64,000 nt of DNA, taken from contig OY720346.1 in the NCBI GenBank assembly GCA_963082975.1, forward strand, positions 51,783,759-51,847,758, written 5' to 3'. The position numbers and the translations under genes were made by a program. Source of the DNA: Labia minor. Taxonomy: Eukaryota > Arthropoda > Insecta > Dermaptera > Spongiphoridae. The notes under the pieces are model-generated. The model ran no database searches and was not told where the DNA came from. It saw only the letters and a program-made list of their open reading frames with translations. This document shows, in pieces, positions 25,201 through 37,600 of the stretch; position 1 is the stretch's first letter, and every line of letters begins with the position of its first letter.

Positions 25201-26681
25201 TATATATGTTTAAATTTGATGAAGAAGAATAAGATCTAAAATTGAGTGGAAGAGAAAATTATTTTTAAATTCAATAATATTTCTTTAATTTCAATCAATG
25301 AAGAAATCATGATAAAATTTTCTTCTTTTATCAAAATTAATATAGTATTTTTAGAATTGTTTTTTAATTTAATTTGATCATTATATATATATACAAAAAT
25401 GTTAATCAGCAATTCTTTTTTTTAAATAAAAATATTTTTTTCAATGAATATAAAAAATAAATAAAATATTTCAGTTCCCATTACTATAAAAATTATGTTT
25501 TTATTTGTTGTCACATTTTCCAAAGAATATTATTTCAATATCAAACTTGATAAAATAAATTTTAAAAAATATATAATATATCCAATTATTTATAAATATA
25601 ATTTCTTTTTGTTTTAATTAAATTTTTAATCTTTTTTTTTTAAATATATTTGATAAAAGAAAAAAAATATTTATATTCTTCTTCTAGGTATTCTCTTATA
25701 TTGTTTTTTTTTTAAGTCTATCGGAGCCAAACATTCAACAGGAGAGTAAGGAGAAAAAAAAATCCATTTAATCCATCGAGTGTGTCTCGTTCATAATCTT
25801 CCAGTTGGAAATTTGCGCAAGGCCGCGCCCACCTTTTATCATTCACGATTCAATTATGAAAATTACTTTCAAATATCATTCACAGCGCTTTGGTAATATA
25901 TTATTCTATTTATTTCTTCGATTAAGTATGGTGTATAATATATAATAATTAATTAAAATTCCATAAAAAAAAAAATAAATAAATAAATAAATTTTCATAT
26001 GAATAATTTGATTGAACACGCTTAGGAGAAATTTTATACGAACAAATTTAATTTTTATGATATTTTAAATCATTATCACATTCCGGTAATTATCATCCTT
26101 TATTTATTTTCCTATTCATTATTTATTTATTTGATAATTTTTATATTTTTTTTTTTCTTTAATTTAAATTGATAACAAATCAAATCATTGGTTGTGTTTT
26201 GATGTTGTAAAGAATAATATTTTTAAAAAAAATATGAAATTTGGATTAAAAATCTGGAAATTTTAAATTTAAATTTTATTGATTGTTATGCTGTTGCTGT
26301 TATTGTTGTTTTGTTTGTTTGTTTGTTATTGTTGTTTTATAATATTTATTGTTGAATGGAGATAGGAGATGGATGAAAAATTAGAATCGAAGGAGAAGGA
26401 TGATTTGGTAGGTGTAGGTGAGAGCTCCCCCTCCTAAGGGCGGCGGCGCCTCCTTCTTTCATCCCCTAAAATAACATGGATATTGTAGAAAAAGCAATCG
26501 GATGGGAAAGTGAGCAAAGGATCAAAAGGATGGAAGCTTTCTACCTCTATTGATCTGGATTTTGTAATTGAAATGGTGGCGGAAGTTGGGAGGTCGCTGG
26601 GCGGCGGCGACATTATTGATCGACTGAGGGTCGATATCTCAATCGGCCTACAGGTGGCTGGCTTTTTCGGGACAAGCTTAC
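25201..26681. other. Intron between G-alpha-o exon 1a and exon 1b, no further gene
   Basis: AT-rich up to about 26280. A (TTG)n-rich patch lies at 26285-26350, and composition then rises toward exon 1a. Translated frames here are intron read-through of exon 1a or antisense to it. Confidence 0.4.
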
Positions 26682-26799
26682 CGAGGAGCAGCAGCTTGAT
26701 GTCCTTGGCTGCTTGGATGCCATCCTCTTTGAGGTTCTTCTCGATTTGTTTGCTCCTTGCGAGCGCCGCACGCTCCTCGGCAGACATGGCGCAGCCCAT
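26682..26799 (-). CDS. Galphao: G protein alpha-o subunit, first coding exon 1a (partial gene)
   Basis: The exon encodes 39 codons plus one base, beginning [17 protein letters not shown] and ending [11 protein letters not shown]. The GTAAGC donor at 26681 splits the last glycine codon. Gly2/Cys3 are the lipid-attachment residues, and the helix that follows is the G-beta-gamma contact. The [19 protein letters not shown] block identifies alpha-o and not alpha-i, -s or -q. This exon is the outermost 5' one in the window. It lies 13.7 kb upstream of exon 1b, has the same length and phase, and therefore must be used as an alternative and not together with it. The remaining exons lie outside the window. 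No in-frame ATG precedes the MGC start nearby. Confidence 0.92.
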
Positions 26800-27190
26800 G
26801 GTGGCAGTCTCTCCTCCGGCCGGCACTCAACTGTCAGCGACACTCCACTACGCACACACGCTCCTCGGACAGGCACTCATACGGCGACACACACACACGG
26901 CACGGCACTCGGACACGGCAGCCACTCAGCTGGCCACCATCCCAGGCGAGCAATCCCAGTCGACAGAACCGAGATGAGTGTCTCTCTCGCCGGCCCAGTC
27001 TGCCTTCTGCTGCTGGTGCTCGTCTCCGCGCTCCGGCCAGCCCGGCGACCCCCACCAGGCCTACCTCCGACACCCCTACCCTTTTGGAAAACCAGTCCCC
27101 GCCGCCTCCCCTACCCTCGCTTTCACCGAAAAGCTGCACACCAGCACCCCCTCTACTATTCCAACAACAACCAGATGCTTTTGCATTATT
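26800..27190 (-). promoter_or_regulatory. GC-rich island: probable promoter and 5'UTR of G-alpha-o exon 1a
   Basis: About 400 bp of GC-rich, CpG-containing sequence stand sharply out of AT-rich DNA, directly upstream of the exon 1a start on the minus strand. It includes a short (CA)n stretch near 26888-26902. Several long open frames cross it on both strands. They reflect the lack of AT-rich stop codons and are not called as genes. Confidence 0.5.
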
Positions 27191-28942
27191 ATTGGTCGAC
27201 AACAATAACAATTCAAAAATTTAAATTTTTTTTTCAAATATTCCCGATCAATTCTTCCTTTAATCGATCATAAAATTAATTCAACAATCCATATATACAC
27301 CAATTATACTCCAAATAATAAAAAGAAAATAAATATATATCATTAGAATACGATGAAAGATCTCCAATCAAAAAACAAAGCATACAATTAAATAAATTTA
27401 TAATTGTATGCTATAAAAAATATATCCCTTTAAAATTAATGAAATTCAATCAAAGCACAAATTTTAAACTTTGTTTTGATTTTATTCACATGTATTTTAT
27501 ATACATTTAAGTTAAAAGTTTTCTTCTTCCAAAGATCATTTAAAATTGTTTTTTTTTTTCAACTATAAATGTTAATATAATTTTTTAAAAACCGAAATGT
27601 TATAATATATTATATATTATTTTTAATTTTTTATAAATTTTAAAATAAAAAGATTTATTTTTTTTGTCTAAGAAATTATAAAGAGATATAAATAATATAT
27701 ACCATAATCTATTGATTAACTAACATTTTAATTTTTAAAAGACAGCCTAAAATTGAGGACAATGCTCCTAAAATATTAATCGTTATTTTAGCAGAAGATA
27801 TGTCATTTAATTAAAAAAACTTCTATATATTTAAAAACTTTCATTTCAATCTTAGTAAATTAATTTATCTTATATTATATATATAAATTCAAATATTTTA
27901 AAATCAATACAATTGTGGTGTATTATTTATTTTTCCATGTTTGTGTAAAATGTTATTTTATAACAAATTAGATTAATTAATTAATTAATTGTTTATTATA
28001 TTTTGAATCAATTTATATATGTATATTTTATATATTCCAAATTATAAAAAAAACAAATTATTAAAGAATTATGATATTAAAAAATTTATATTTTGTTGAG
28101 TTTTTTGAAAGATGGTCTAACGTCTAGCCCAACAAGATAATGTGTAAATCTCTCAAATTATTAATAATATTTCTAACATACTTTTACGTGTTTAATTATT
28201 AAATTTTTCATAATAAAATTATTAGGCGAGTTCTAAATGAAAAAGAAAAAACCCTTTAAGAATTAAATTAAAACTATTAAATTTTAAAAATTAAATATTT
28301 TATCCTTTAGTTTGAGGATGTGGTTTTATGCTAATTTAAAAGATAAAAATTAAGAAAAGACGAGACAATTAGTCATACTAGTATTAAACTTATGATCTTT
28401 ATTATACTTTTTTGTGATTCTTATGATTTAGCCAATATATAAATTTATAAATATTATTTATTTTTATTCAATTATGGAATATTTTCATAGTACAATTGGC
28501 GCAAAATTGTTTTTTAATTTGATGGATAATAGAAAAAACAAGTAAAATATTATAAAATAAAACCCAATTTATATATAACTATAAATTTTGGTGATATTTT
28601 TATTATTAAGAAATTGATCAATAATAATCATTAGATAACTATATTTGTGATTTCATCAGTTAAAACATTAATTTTAAAATAAGAATTTTAAGAATATTTG
28701 ATATAATTTCGTGTGTTTCTATAATCATATGCTATGTTTTAAATAGCAATTAATTAAGTCAATCATTATTGAGTTTTTTTTATTCGGAATATATAATTTA
28801 ATAGTAATGATTTTTAAAATTTGAATTGAAAAGGTTTGGAAATAAAATGCCCTGACATCTAGTAATAGAAAATTGAACTTTAAATCTTATTATTATAATG
28901 TTTTTATTAATTTTTATAACATTTACACGAGGATGCTCTGTG

Positions 28943-28973
<31 letters not shown>

Positions 28974-29573
28974 TAATATATATAATAAAATTAGAAATTG
29001 TCTAATTTCTTAGGATTATTATATTATTTTGATTTTTATTGTATAATTGTTTTGTTTTTAATGAATTTTTTCTTAAAACACATGTTTTACATCAATAAAC
29101 TCTTGGAATAGAAAGAAATAGAACCATATACCTCATACACATCAGATATAAATATTTTGGATATATAATATTAAAATTAATTTAAAAATATTATTTATTT
29201 TTTTGTTTCTCAATTAAATTTCATAATATTTCTATTTTTTTAGTTTTAATTTTTATGAATATAATTAAATATTAATATTAAATTTGGAATAAATGTTTTC
29301 AATTATAACTTATAAATTATTATAATAATATTTATTAGAACAATTGATCAAATAAAGATTTTTTTAATAAAGCATTAACAGTAATTTTAAGGGTCATTTT
29401 TTTCTAAAAGTAGCTTAAATCATACTTATATTCAGAAAAAATTTATATTAAATTCTTTTAATCAAAATTTAATTCATTTTTAATTTAATTTAAATTTCTA
29501 TCAGAAGGTAACTATCAGCTGACTAATGTAGAAATTTGAACCAGCTGGGTCTTTTAGTTTTTGTTTGACCCAC
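27191..29573. other. Intergenic, G-alpha-o to Topors, nothing recognised
   Basis: AT-rich DNA between two divergently oriented genes. It contains an (AC)n microsatellite at 28946-28973 and no recognisable gene, RNA or inverted-repeat element. Confidence 0.4.
28946..28973. repeat. (AC)n microsatellite
   Basis: An uninterrupted dinucleotide AC run of about 14 units, in contrast to the TA runs that dominate elsewhere in the window. Confidence 0.9.
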
Positions 29574-29638
29574 CCAGAATTTCACGTCGATTCGACGTCT
29601 AGCCAACGTCTAAAAGGTCTGTCGACGTGAAATTCTGG
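29574..29638. repeat. Perfect 17-bp inverted repeat hairpin
   Basis: The arms CCAGAATTTCACGTCGA (29574-29590) and TCGACGTGAAATTCTGG (29622-29638) are exact reverse complements separated by a 31-base loop. The loop itself contains two CGTCTA motifs. It may be the end of a foldback element. Confidence 0.7.
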
Positions 29639-29689
29639 CTTGGTGACATCCATTAATAGAATAGAAGAAGAAAATGGAAAAAAGTGAAT

Positions 29690-29950
29690 TACAATGAAAA
29701 TTCATGAATTGGGATAGGAATTGCTCCCTCATACGCCTTATTCTCTGAATTTATCCCCGAATGACTATTTCTTGTTTTCAAACCTGAAGAAATTGGTCGT
29801 TGGAAAGAGATTTGACTCCAACGATGATATGATTTCACAAACAAATACCTATTTTGATGTCTTCGAAAATCTTATTTTTGGAAGGAATAAAAAAAAGACG
29901 ACGTTGGACGAAATGTATACTGCTCAAAAGAGACTAATTGTAAGTTGAAA
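29690..29950 (+). pseudogene. mariner transposase C-terminal fragment
   Basis: The translated frame carries HTPYSLNLSPNDYFLFSNLK, matching the mariner HPPYSPDLAPSDYHLF block that holds the third catalytic Asp of the DD34D triad. It is followed by GKRFDSNDDMISQTNTYFD. A TAG interrupts the frame just upstream (KIHELG-stop-ELLPH), and the N-terminal two thirds are absent. It is a dead relic from a different mariner lineage than the one at 5979-6330, which resembles SETMAR. Confidence 0.75.
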
Positions 29951-29978
29951 AATAATTTTTTATCCAAATTTTTCAGAA

Positions 29979-30507
29979 ATTTAACAGAAAAAAGTATTTT
30001 AGCATGATGTCTGTCCGTCTGTCCGTCCGTATAGATGTATACAGCCTGAACGGCTCAACCGATTTTGATGAAATTTGGTATATTTACTTAATGCATCAGT
30101 GGGATGAATTGATCAACTTTTGGTGCAATTCCGGAAACCGGAAGTGGTAGTATTAGCGATCGACGATAGGAAGTGAAGGGTTATTTTCACACCAAATTTC
30201 ACATGAGATTTTTTATATATCACCACGAATCATGCACTTTGTATTGGTTTTATCCTCGAGAAAAATCATATTTATTAGTTTTTTCTTGATTTAAAATTAT
30301 ATGACGTCATCCAGCCATTCATGACGTCACAGCCTGGTCTTACATATATATTATAAATAAAATAAAATTAAAAATATTTATGTTATATTCATATCTGTTT
30401 TTTATTACATTAATAGATATATTAAAATTATTTGAAATTGTTTCTCTAGCTTGAAATTAATTTTTCAAACCGTTGGTCGGTTCGGACCTGGCCACAGGTC
30501 AACTTAT
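29979..30507 (-). repeat. Family B element, copy B2
   Basis: On the minus strand it begins AATAAGTTGACCTGTGGCCA, passes ACCGACCAACGG, the core AAAAAACTAATAAATATG and two GACGTCA motifs, and ends at CATGCTAAAATAC. It stops at the point where copy B1 begins its duplicated block, and so lacks the TCGGTCGGTAAAAA end. Confidence 0.75.
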
Positions 30508-31676
30508 TATTTAAAATTTTTTATCTCAGTTTGTCTTTAGATATGACTATTTAATTGTTATTTCTAAACAAATAAGTATACTTTAATTTTAAATACAATA
30601 CTACTAAAAATTGTAGTTATAAAAATACACATATAAATTCTCAAATTACAATATAAAAAAAAAACAATTACAAACTAACTACTGTTTTGATTTAAAAAAA
30701 TAGACAATTTATATAAATAAATAATATTTCATTAAAATATTCTATTCAGTTATTACTATATTTACTTTTATAATGTTTAACATTATGAAACTTCAGACAA
30801 GCTCAGTTACTCACTTAACTTCTATCCCCTTCAATGAGAAAATAAATGTAATTTATTTAATAAAATGTCAATTAATTTATGGTTATTCAGTTAGTTTTTT
30901 CTTTTTGTTTAATTTAAATTTATACAAAATAATTAAATAATTATTAATTAAATTAAATGATCAAATGAAAGCATGATGAAATTTAGCAACATCTACCAGG
31001 ATATTTATACATTTGCAATGTATGATACGAAATTTGAATTTATAAAAATTTAATAAATCATAATAATAATAAAAATAGAGTATTTCAAAAAATATAATTA
31101 TATAAAAAACAAAAATATAAATTAATTCTTGGGTTAGAAAGCTAAAAAATGAAAAAATACAAATAATTAATTTATAAGGCATAGAGAATTCCGCCTATAA
31201 TCAAGGTGAAAATTTTATTTATTAGATGTTATGAATATAAAATATTAAGCTTTAATTGTTTTTATTTTATTTTATTTTATTTATTATTTTTTATTTTTTT
31301 TTTTTTTTTTGGTATTTCATTTTATTTTACAAACTATATTTTTTAAAATGAGAATTTAAATATATATATCCAATTACAACAAAACAAAGAATAATTCATA
31401 ATTTAAATATTAACATTGATATTATACTATTAATCTGATAATATATTTTATTTTTATTGAATAATTTACATAATTTTTATTAGGGATTTTATTTTTAGTT
31501 TATTGGCATTATTTTTTAAACGAAGCTATTTTGATTAATTTCATTGTTCCTCACAATTAAATAAGATGTCTTCAATCAATTTTTTATAAGACCTACTTAA
31601 TCACCAAAGTGCTTTGGAATCATTTAATCTATGTATTATCATCTTGAAATTAGTATAAATTGATTTTATCGATAAA
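30508..31676. other. Intergenic, upstream of Topors, nothing recognised
   Basis: AT-rich with a poly(T) run near 31295-31311. The Topors promoter must lie here, but no core motif stands out from the base composition. Confidence 0.4.
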
Positions 31677-34600
31677 ATGGAGGAAACAAAAACGTCTGAA
31701 GGAACTTCTTCAACACCTAAATCTCCATTACCACCATCCATTTGTGCATTACAGAAAAAACAAAACTCCAATTCCAACGATAGAAGTTCACCAGAACCAA
31801 ATTGTGCAATTTGTTTAAGCAAATTAGAAAACAAATCATTTACAGATAGTTGTTTACATCAATTTTGTTTTAATTGTCTTCTCGAATGGTCCAAAGTAAG
31901 TTTTCACGCTTACCATTTCTTTCTTTATAATTTATTTTTATTTTAATTTTATATTATTAATTATTTTAACATTTTTAAAAATAAATTTTTCTAGTAATAT
32001 TTCATTTTATAATAATTTAGATTACCTATATTAACCAATATTATTATATATATAATTTTCAATCTATGGATTCAATCAATTAAAATTGATAAAAAAAAAA
32101 TAATTTTTATATTTTTTTTATTAATTATCTCAATTCCAGACATTTTGAGATTTTTATAATAGAAATACAAGTAGCACGATTACAATACTTTACTGTGATG
32201 GCAAATACTTGGTGAAGTGTGGTTGTCTCGGCCACAAGAACTTTCGAGTTCCGTAGAGCCACAGAGATAGATAGATAGATAGATATATACAGTGATGGGG
32301 CAAATAATAATAATAATAATAATTATCTTTAATGTTAATATATAAAGTCCTTATCTATGGACACATATAAACATTAAAATATATTTTTATAATTAACCCT
32401 TCTTAACATATATTTTAACCACTAACTCACAATATTATTAAATTTAAATAAATTACCAATATTTATTTTTGATAATACAACATTTAAATGTGAAATGAGA
32501 ATAAAGTATAATTCATGTTTCATTTCACCTTAATACTTTTTTTTTTATTATTTTAGTAATTTAATCAATCAAACATCCTCATTTTTTTTAAATTTAAATA
32601 ACTATGAAAATATTTTAGATTTGATATCTGGATTATATATATATATATATATAAGCCAAAGAGCGATTAACTCCACATAATCAAACTGAGAAAATGAAAT
32701 CCAAAGTTCACAGCTTGTGAATGAGGGTTTATATTTATATATAAGCCAAAGAGCGATTAACTCCACATTTAAACAAACTGACAAAATAAAGCCTAAAGTT
32801 CACAGCTTGTGATTCATTGTTATTGATTACAGAAAAATGTATATTGCATTGCAATATTAAGATTATCAAGTTCATTATTCACTTCATATGTTGCAGATTA
32901 CATTACATTACATTCCATTACTGGCAAAATTTTAAAAATTGGAGTTAATCGGTTTGGCTTCTGAGTGGCACATATATATATTTGAATATTTTAAATCTTC
33001 AAGTTAAATCTATTTAAAAATTAGCAATAAAATATTTCTTATATTTCTATTAACGAGGTGTTAAATCATTTACATTCAAAATTTTTTCTTATTATTTTTT
33101 TCAGGTGAAAGCACAATGTCCTTTATGTAAACAGTCATTTAAATCCATCATTCATAATGTACGATCCGAGGAGGATTATGATCAATATCATATTCCAACT
33201 CAAGGAGAACTGCCAATTCATTGGGAATGGAGACCAAGATTTCGATATCAGTAAGTATAAAAACTCCTCACAACATACTAAGTTTACTTAAAAAATAATT
33301 AACACCATTTTTTTCTTTATTTTATTTTATTGAAATTTTCTAATTTTAATAAAATACAATCCTATAGGAATAGGTCTTATCAACATTTTAGCTTATTCAG
33401 GTTTAATACATTATTAGATTCATTCACATACAATGATACGAACTCTCCTCCATAGAATTACCTCAATTCTAGACATTCCGAATTTTTTAATACAAATACA
33501 AATATCATGAGTACAATACTTGTGATCACAATATCTTCGAAGAGTAAAGTCTAATATATAACATTGAATCTATTTCATAGATTGAAAATAATTGTATTCT
33601 GCAACCTCATTCCCCTAAGAATCCCAATCTATATTTTTCAACTTATTCTAATTAAATATTCTCATCTAAGATTGCACTGACAGCTCTCGTTGAAACATTG
33701 TATCTATTTGTAAATTTTACCTGAAATTTTTTTTTTGTTTAAATTGAATTTTTTTTTTAAATTGAAAATTGTTAAAAAAAGGTAATTATACAATTCTATA
33801 CACATTTGGATAGTAATTAAATTTTATCAGTAGATGCAACATATATATACAACTTTACAGTTGTGTTAAAGATGGGAGTGGTTGTGATTTATAGGTAAAT
33901 TATATATATAAATAATTTATAAATACAACTATACTAATATATATTTCTCCTGAAATGATAATTACAAAAAAAAAATCATGATAAATTTCCAAAAGAGAAG
34001 ATTGTTTTTATCTATAAGTATATTTTGTTCTAATTAGGAAATTTAAATTTTTCAACAATTGATGATAAAATAAAATTTTTTTTATACAAAAAAGCATTTT
34101 TATTGAATGTTTAATTTTAATTGATTTATATTTATAAATAAAACTATTATATATTTATTTTTTTGTAGAATAAATCGTTTTAAATTTATAGAATAGACAT
34201 TAACCATCAAATATTTTCAATAACAATTAGATCATGCATTTCTTTCTTCTCCAAATTTGATTTAGATAAAAGTATCATCAATGTCCTGGACTTTCTTTTC
34301 TGAATATGAACTTACTAGGATGGTAAATAGCGTAGTCTTTTTTCTAAATCAAATTTAGAATTCATAGATAGTCCGATTGTCTGTTATTGCCTAATTTTTA
34401 TAGGCATTGTAACCCTTTTAAGCATTCATGTATATCTATCATCTAAAAGTCATATATTTTTAATTATTTATAATACTTAACATAATAGCTTTATAAAATT
34501 TGTTATACTAGGAATTATTACCTTTGCAATTGATTACAAATTGGTTTACAAATAAAAAAAACAAATCAATATTTTCAAAATTGATTTATTTATATACATT

Positions 34601-37600
34601 TTACAATATATATGTAAATATAATTATATTTAGTAAGATATAGGTATTTTATATATATATAAATGATATTGTTAAAGGACTACAATGACCACTTCTTATC
34701 AAATTGATAGACATCGAGATCGAAATCAAATCCATGAAATTATTCATTTTCTTAATTTACAAGAATCATATATTCCACCCTCATCCAGAAATCTCTCAAG
34801 AATTCCAAATGGCAGAAGACGTCAGGTAAATTGATTTATAATTTCTCCATTTTTTATTTGAATTCATAATAAACAAATATAACATTTAGTTAGCAACAGC
34901 TGATTTTCGGCGATCCGTTTATCGTAATGATTTATGGACAAGGCCATTGCCTGATATGACAGGTCGCCATCGACAATGTACACCAGATTTTTTCCGGTTA
35001 GTTAATTTTATTTTAACTTTCTTAAAAGTTTTTATTATTAAATATTAATAATTTGATTTATTTTTACAGTATGAATCCAGCTCAAATGCATCGATTAGTG
35101 CCATGGTTAAATCGTGAACTTTCTGTACTTTTACAAATCGAAACCCACATGGCAGTCGTCTTAGATATTATTTTAAATTTATGTGTTCGTTATCCAATTC
35201 GATCAGATGATATGAGAATTGCACTTGTACCTTTTTTAGGACAAAATACAATTCATTTTCTACACGAATTCTACACTTTTGCATCCTCTCCTTATGACTT
35301 AATTGGGTAAACAGAAAATTTATTACAGTATAATAATTTTATACAGATATTTATTTACATATATGAATAATTGTAAGGCGTCATTGAGTGTGTGGGTAGC
35401 GAACTTGCCTCACATTCACATGGTCCCGGGTTCAAGTCCCGGGCCTGGCAAGGGAATTTCCCTAGCTGGGGTCTATTGGACCGAGTCAACCCAGCTTCCG
35501 GGAACAACATTGGGGAAAAGCTACTTGATAGAGCCTCCGATCAAGATCAAGGTAAAGGTTGAGAGGACCCGTTCTACTGATCATAGGACACCTCATTGAT
35601 ATAACCGGCCTGATAGGCCTTGTCCTTGCGTAGGACGTACAAGTCTGAGGTTTTTTTTCATATGAATAATTATTTATATAACTTTAAAAGAATATATAAC
35701 TATAATAAATGGTGTATTTATGTAGCTTATAATTATCAGTTATTTATCAGTTGATTCTGCTAGTGAATTTTTAAACGTCAGCACCTCCTACTCTTCATAC
35801 AACCGAAGAGCGGATCAAATCGGTTTAATAATAATTATTTTATTAATAAAATATATTAAATTAAATATTTGAAAAGAAATTTGTAATTCTAAACGAATAA
35901 TGAAAGACAGACTGACAGTGTTATTTGGATTTTCAAGGTTATGCAAAAATTTTTAAATTCTGAGCAATGTGCAGGCCAATAAATATAGATAAAATTTCAA
36001 TATTTTCTAATGTTGGTTTCTCAAATTTTTTTCTTTTTAATTTTTAAAAATATATTTAAATTAATCTATTTGTAACCCTTCAGGTTTAGACCTGACATTA
36101 ACTTATTTCAAAAATCAATTGTGAAAATGGCTCTTTAGTCTATAAGAGTGGTTCCAAAACTTTTTGGCCTACCGCCTCTTCCAGAAAAATTTTATACAGC
36201 GCCCCCTGGAAATTATCTATTTTTTACAACAGAAAGTTATCTGTACCAATTCGCAAAATATAAAGAAAGGTAGAAATTAGAAGCATTGAGATTTGAAATT
36301 ATAAAACTAATTATTGAACAGAATATAAATATAATATAGAAGTAATTTTTAAGTTTTATACCCTTCTTTTATTTTATAATAGTTTCTAGAATCCCACCTA
36401 CATAAGAATTAGATGTTAATGAACTTGTATTAATGTTTTTTTTTTTTAAATTTATTTTTTTTAGGTATGACTGTGAGTCACAATATGCACCGAGAACTGA
36501 ATATGAGAGTCATGTTATTGAAACTCCACCAACTAATGTCGATTCCGATACTTCCGATATAATTGTTTTAAGCGAACCTATAAGGTCTCCTATTCCAAGG
36601 CCTTCACCAGCCGAGCATGTTATCTCTTCAGATAGTGAAGTGGAATTTGTAGGTTATGTGAAACCCCGTAACGAAAGGACGCCCGTGATTATCAATCTTT
36701 CAGACGATGATCAATCTCCTGTTGCGGGTCCCTCTACACAAGATATATCCGATTCCGATGTATTCCGATTTCCATGGAATTCTGAAGATAGTCGATTAGT
36801 CTCCTTAGATCCAAGGGATGAGGATAATTCCTTACTTTTAGAATTAGGGAGTTTTTTAAGCCCCTCTTCCAATTCATACGATCGTGATCCAGAATACGTT
36901 CCTTCAACGAGCTCTACAAGGGTTAATAAAAAAAAGAATATATCGAAAAAGTTGAAAATATCAAAAATAAAAAATCGACCAGTGAATGATGAAGATGATA
37001 ACTCAACCGATGCGGAACAGGAATATTCTCCAAAGAATACTAGAAAAAATTATAAACGAAAACATAAAAGACCACGATTGACTAGTAGCAGTTCTAGTGA
37101 ATCCAGTGATGAGAAACAAACTTCGAGTTCATCCTCGGATGAATATGTTCCTTCGAAAATTTATAAAAATAAATATATGAAATATGATGGCGTTTCAAAA
37201 AGTTATAAAACCAATCGTAACAACCGAAATAGTAATAATATTGATTCGGATTCAAGTAGCAAACGTGTAAAAAAACAAAAATCAAAAAAGAATCATCGTC
37301 GTACAACATTTGCATTCAGTGAGACTGAAAGAAGAAAACGGAAGAAACACTCTCGAAAACGCACCAACTCTCCTACTTCCTGGCGGATTAAAACCCCAAA
37401 ATCCGAAAGTGATCAAGATAAAGAAAAAGTCGGCGCACGGCCACGTTTACGTAGTATTGTAATTAGTAAAGCAGCACTTAATAATAATAATATAAATAAT
37501 AATAATAATCCATCATCAACATCCTCATTATCATCTTCATCCGCCACTTCACTGCAAAGAAATTATTATAATGAACTGGCAAAATCAAATAGAGCTTCAT

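Noticed and set aside
26510-27273. Several long open frames on both strands around 26.5-27.3 kb
   Set aside because: They overlap each other and exon 1a of G-alpha-o. They arise because the GC-rich island has few stop codons and show no domain.
35303-35599. 98-codon frame across Topors intron 5
   Set aside because: It reads through the SINE at 35373-35659 and the exon 5 donor; not coding.
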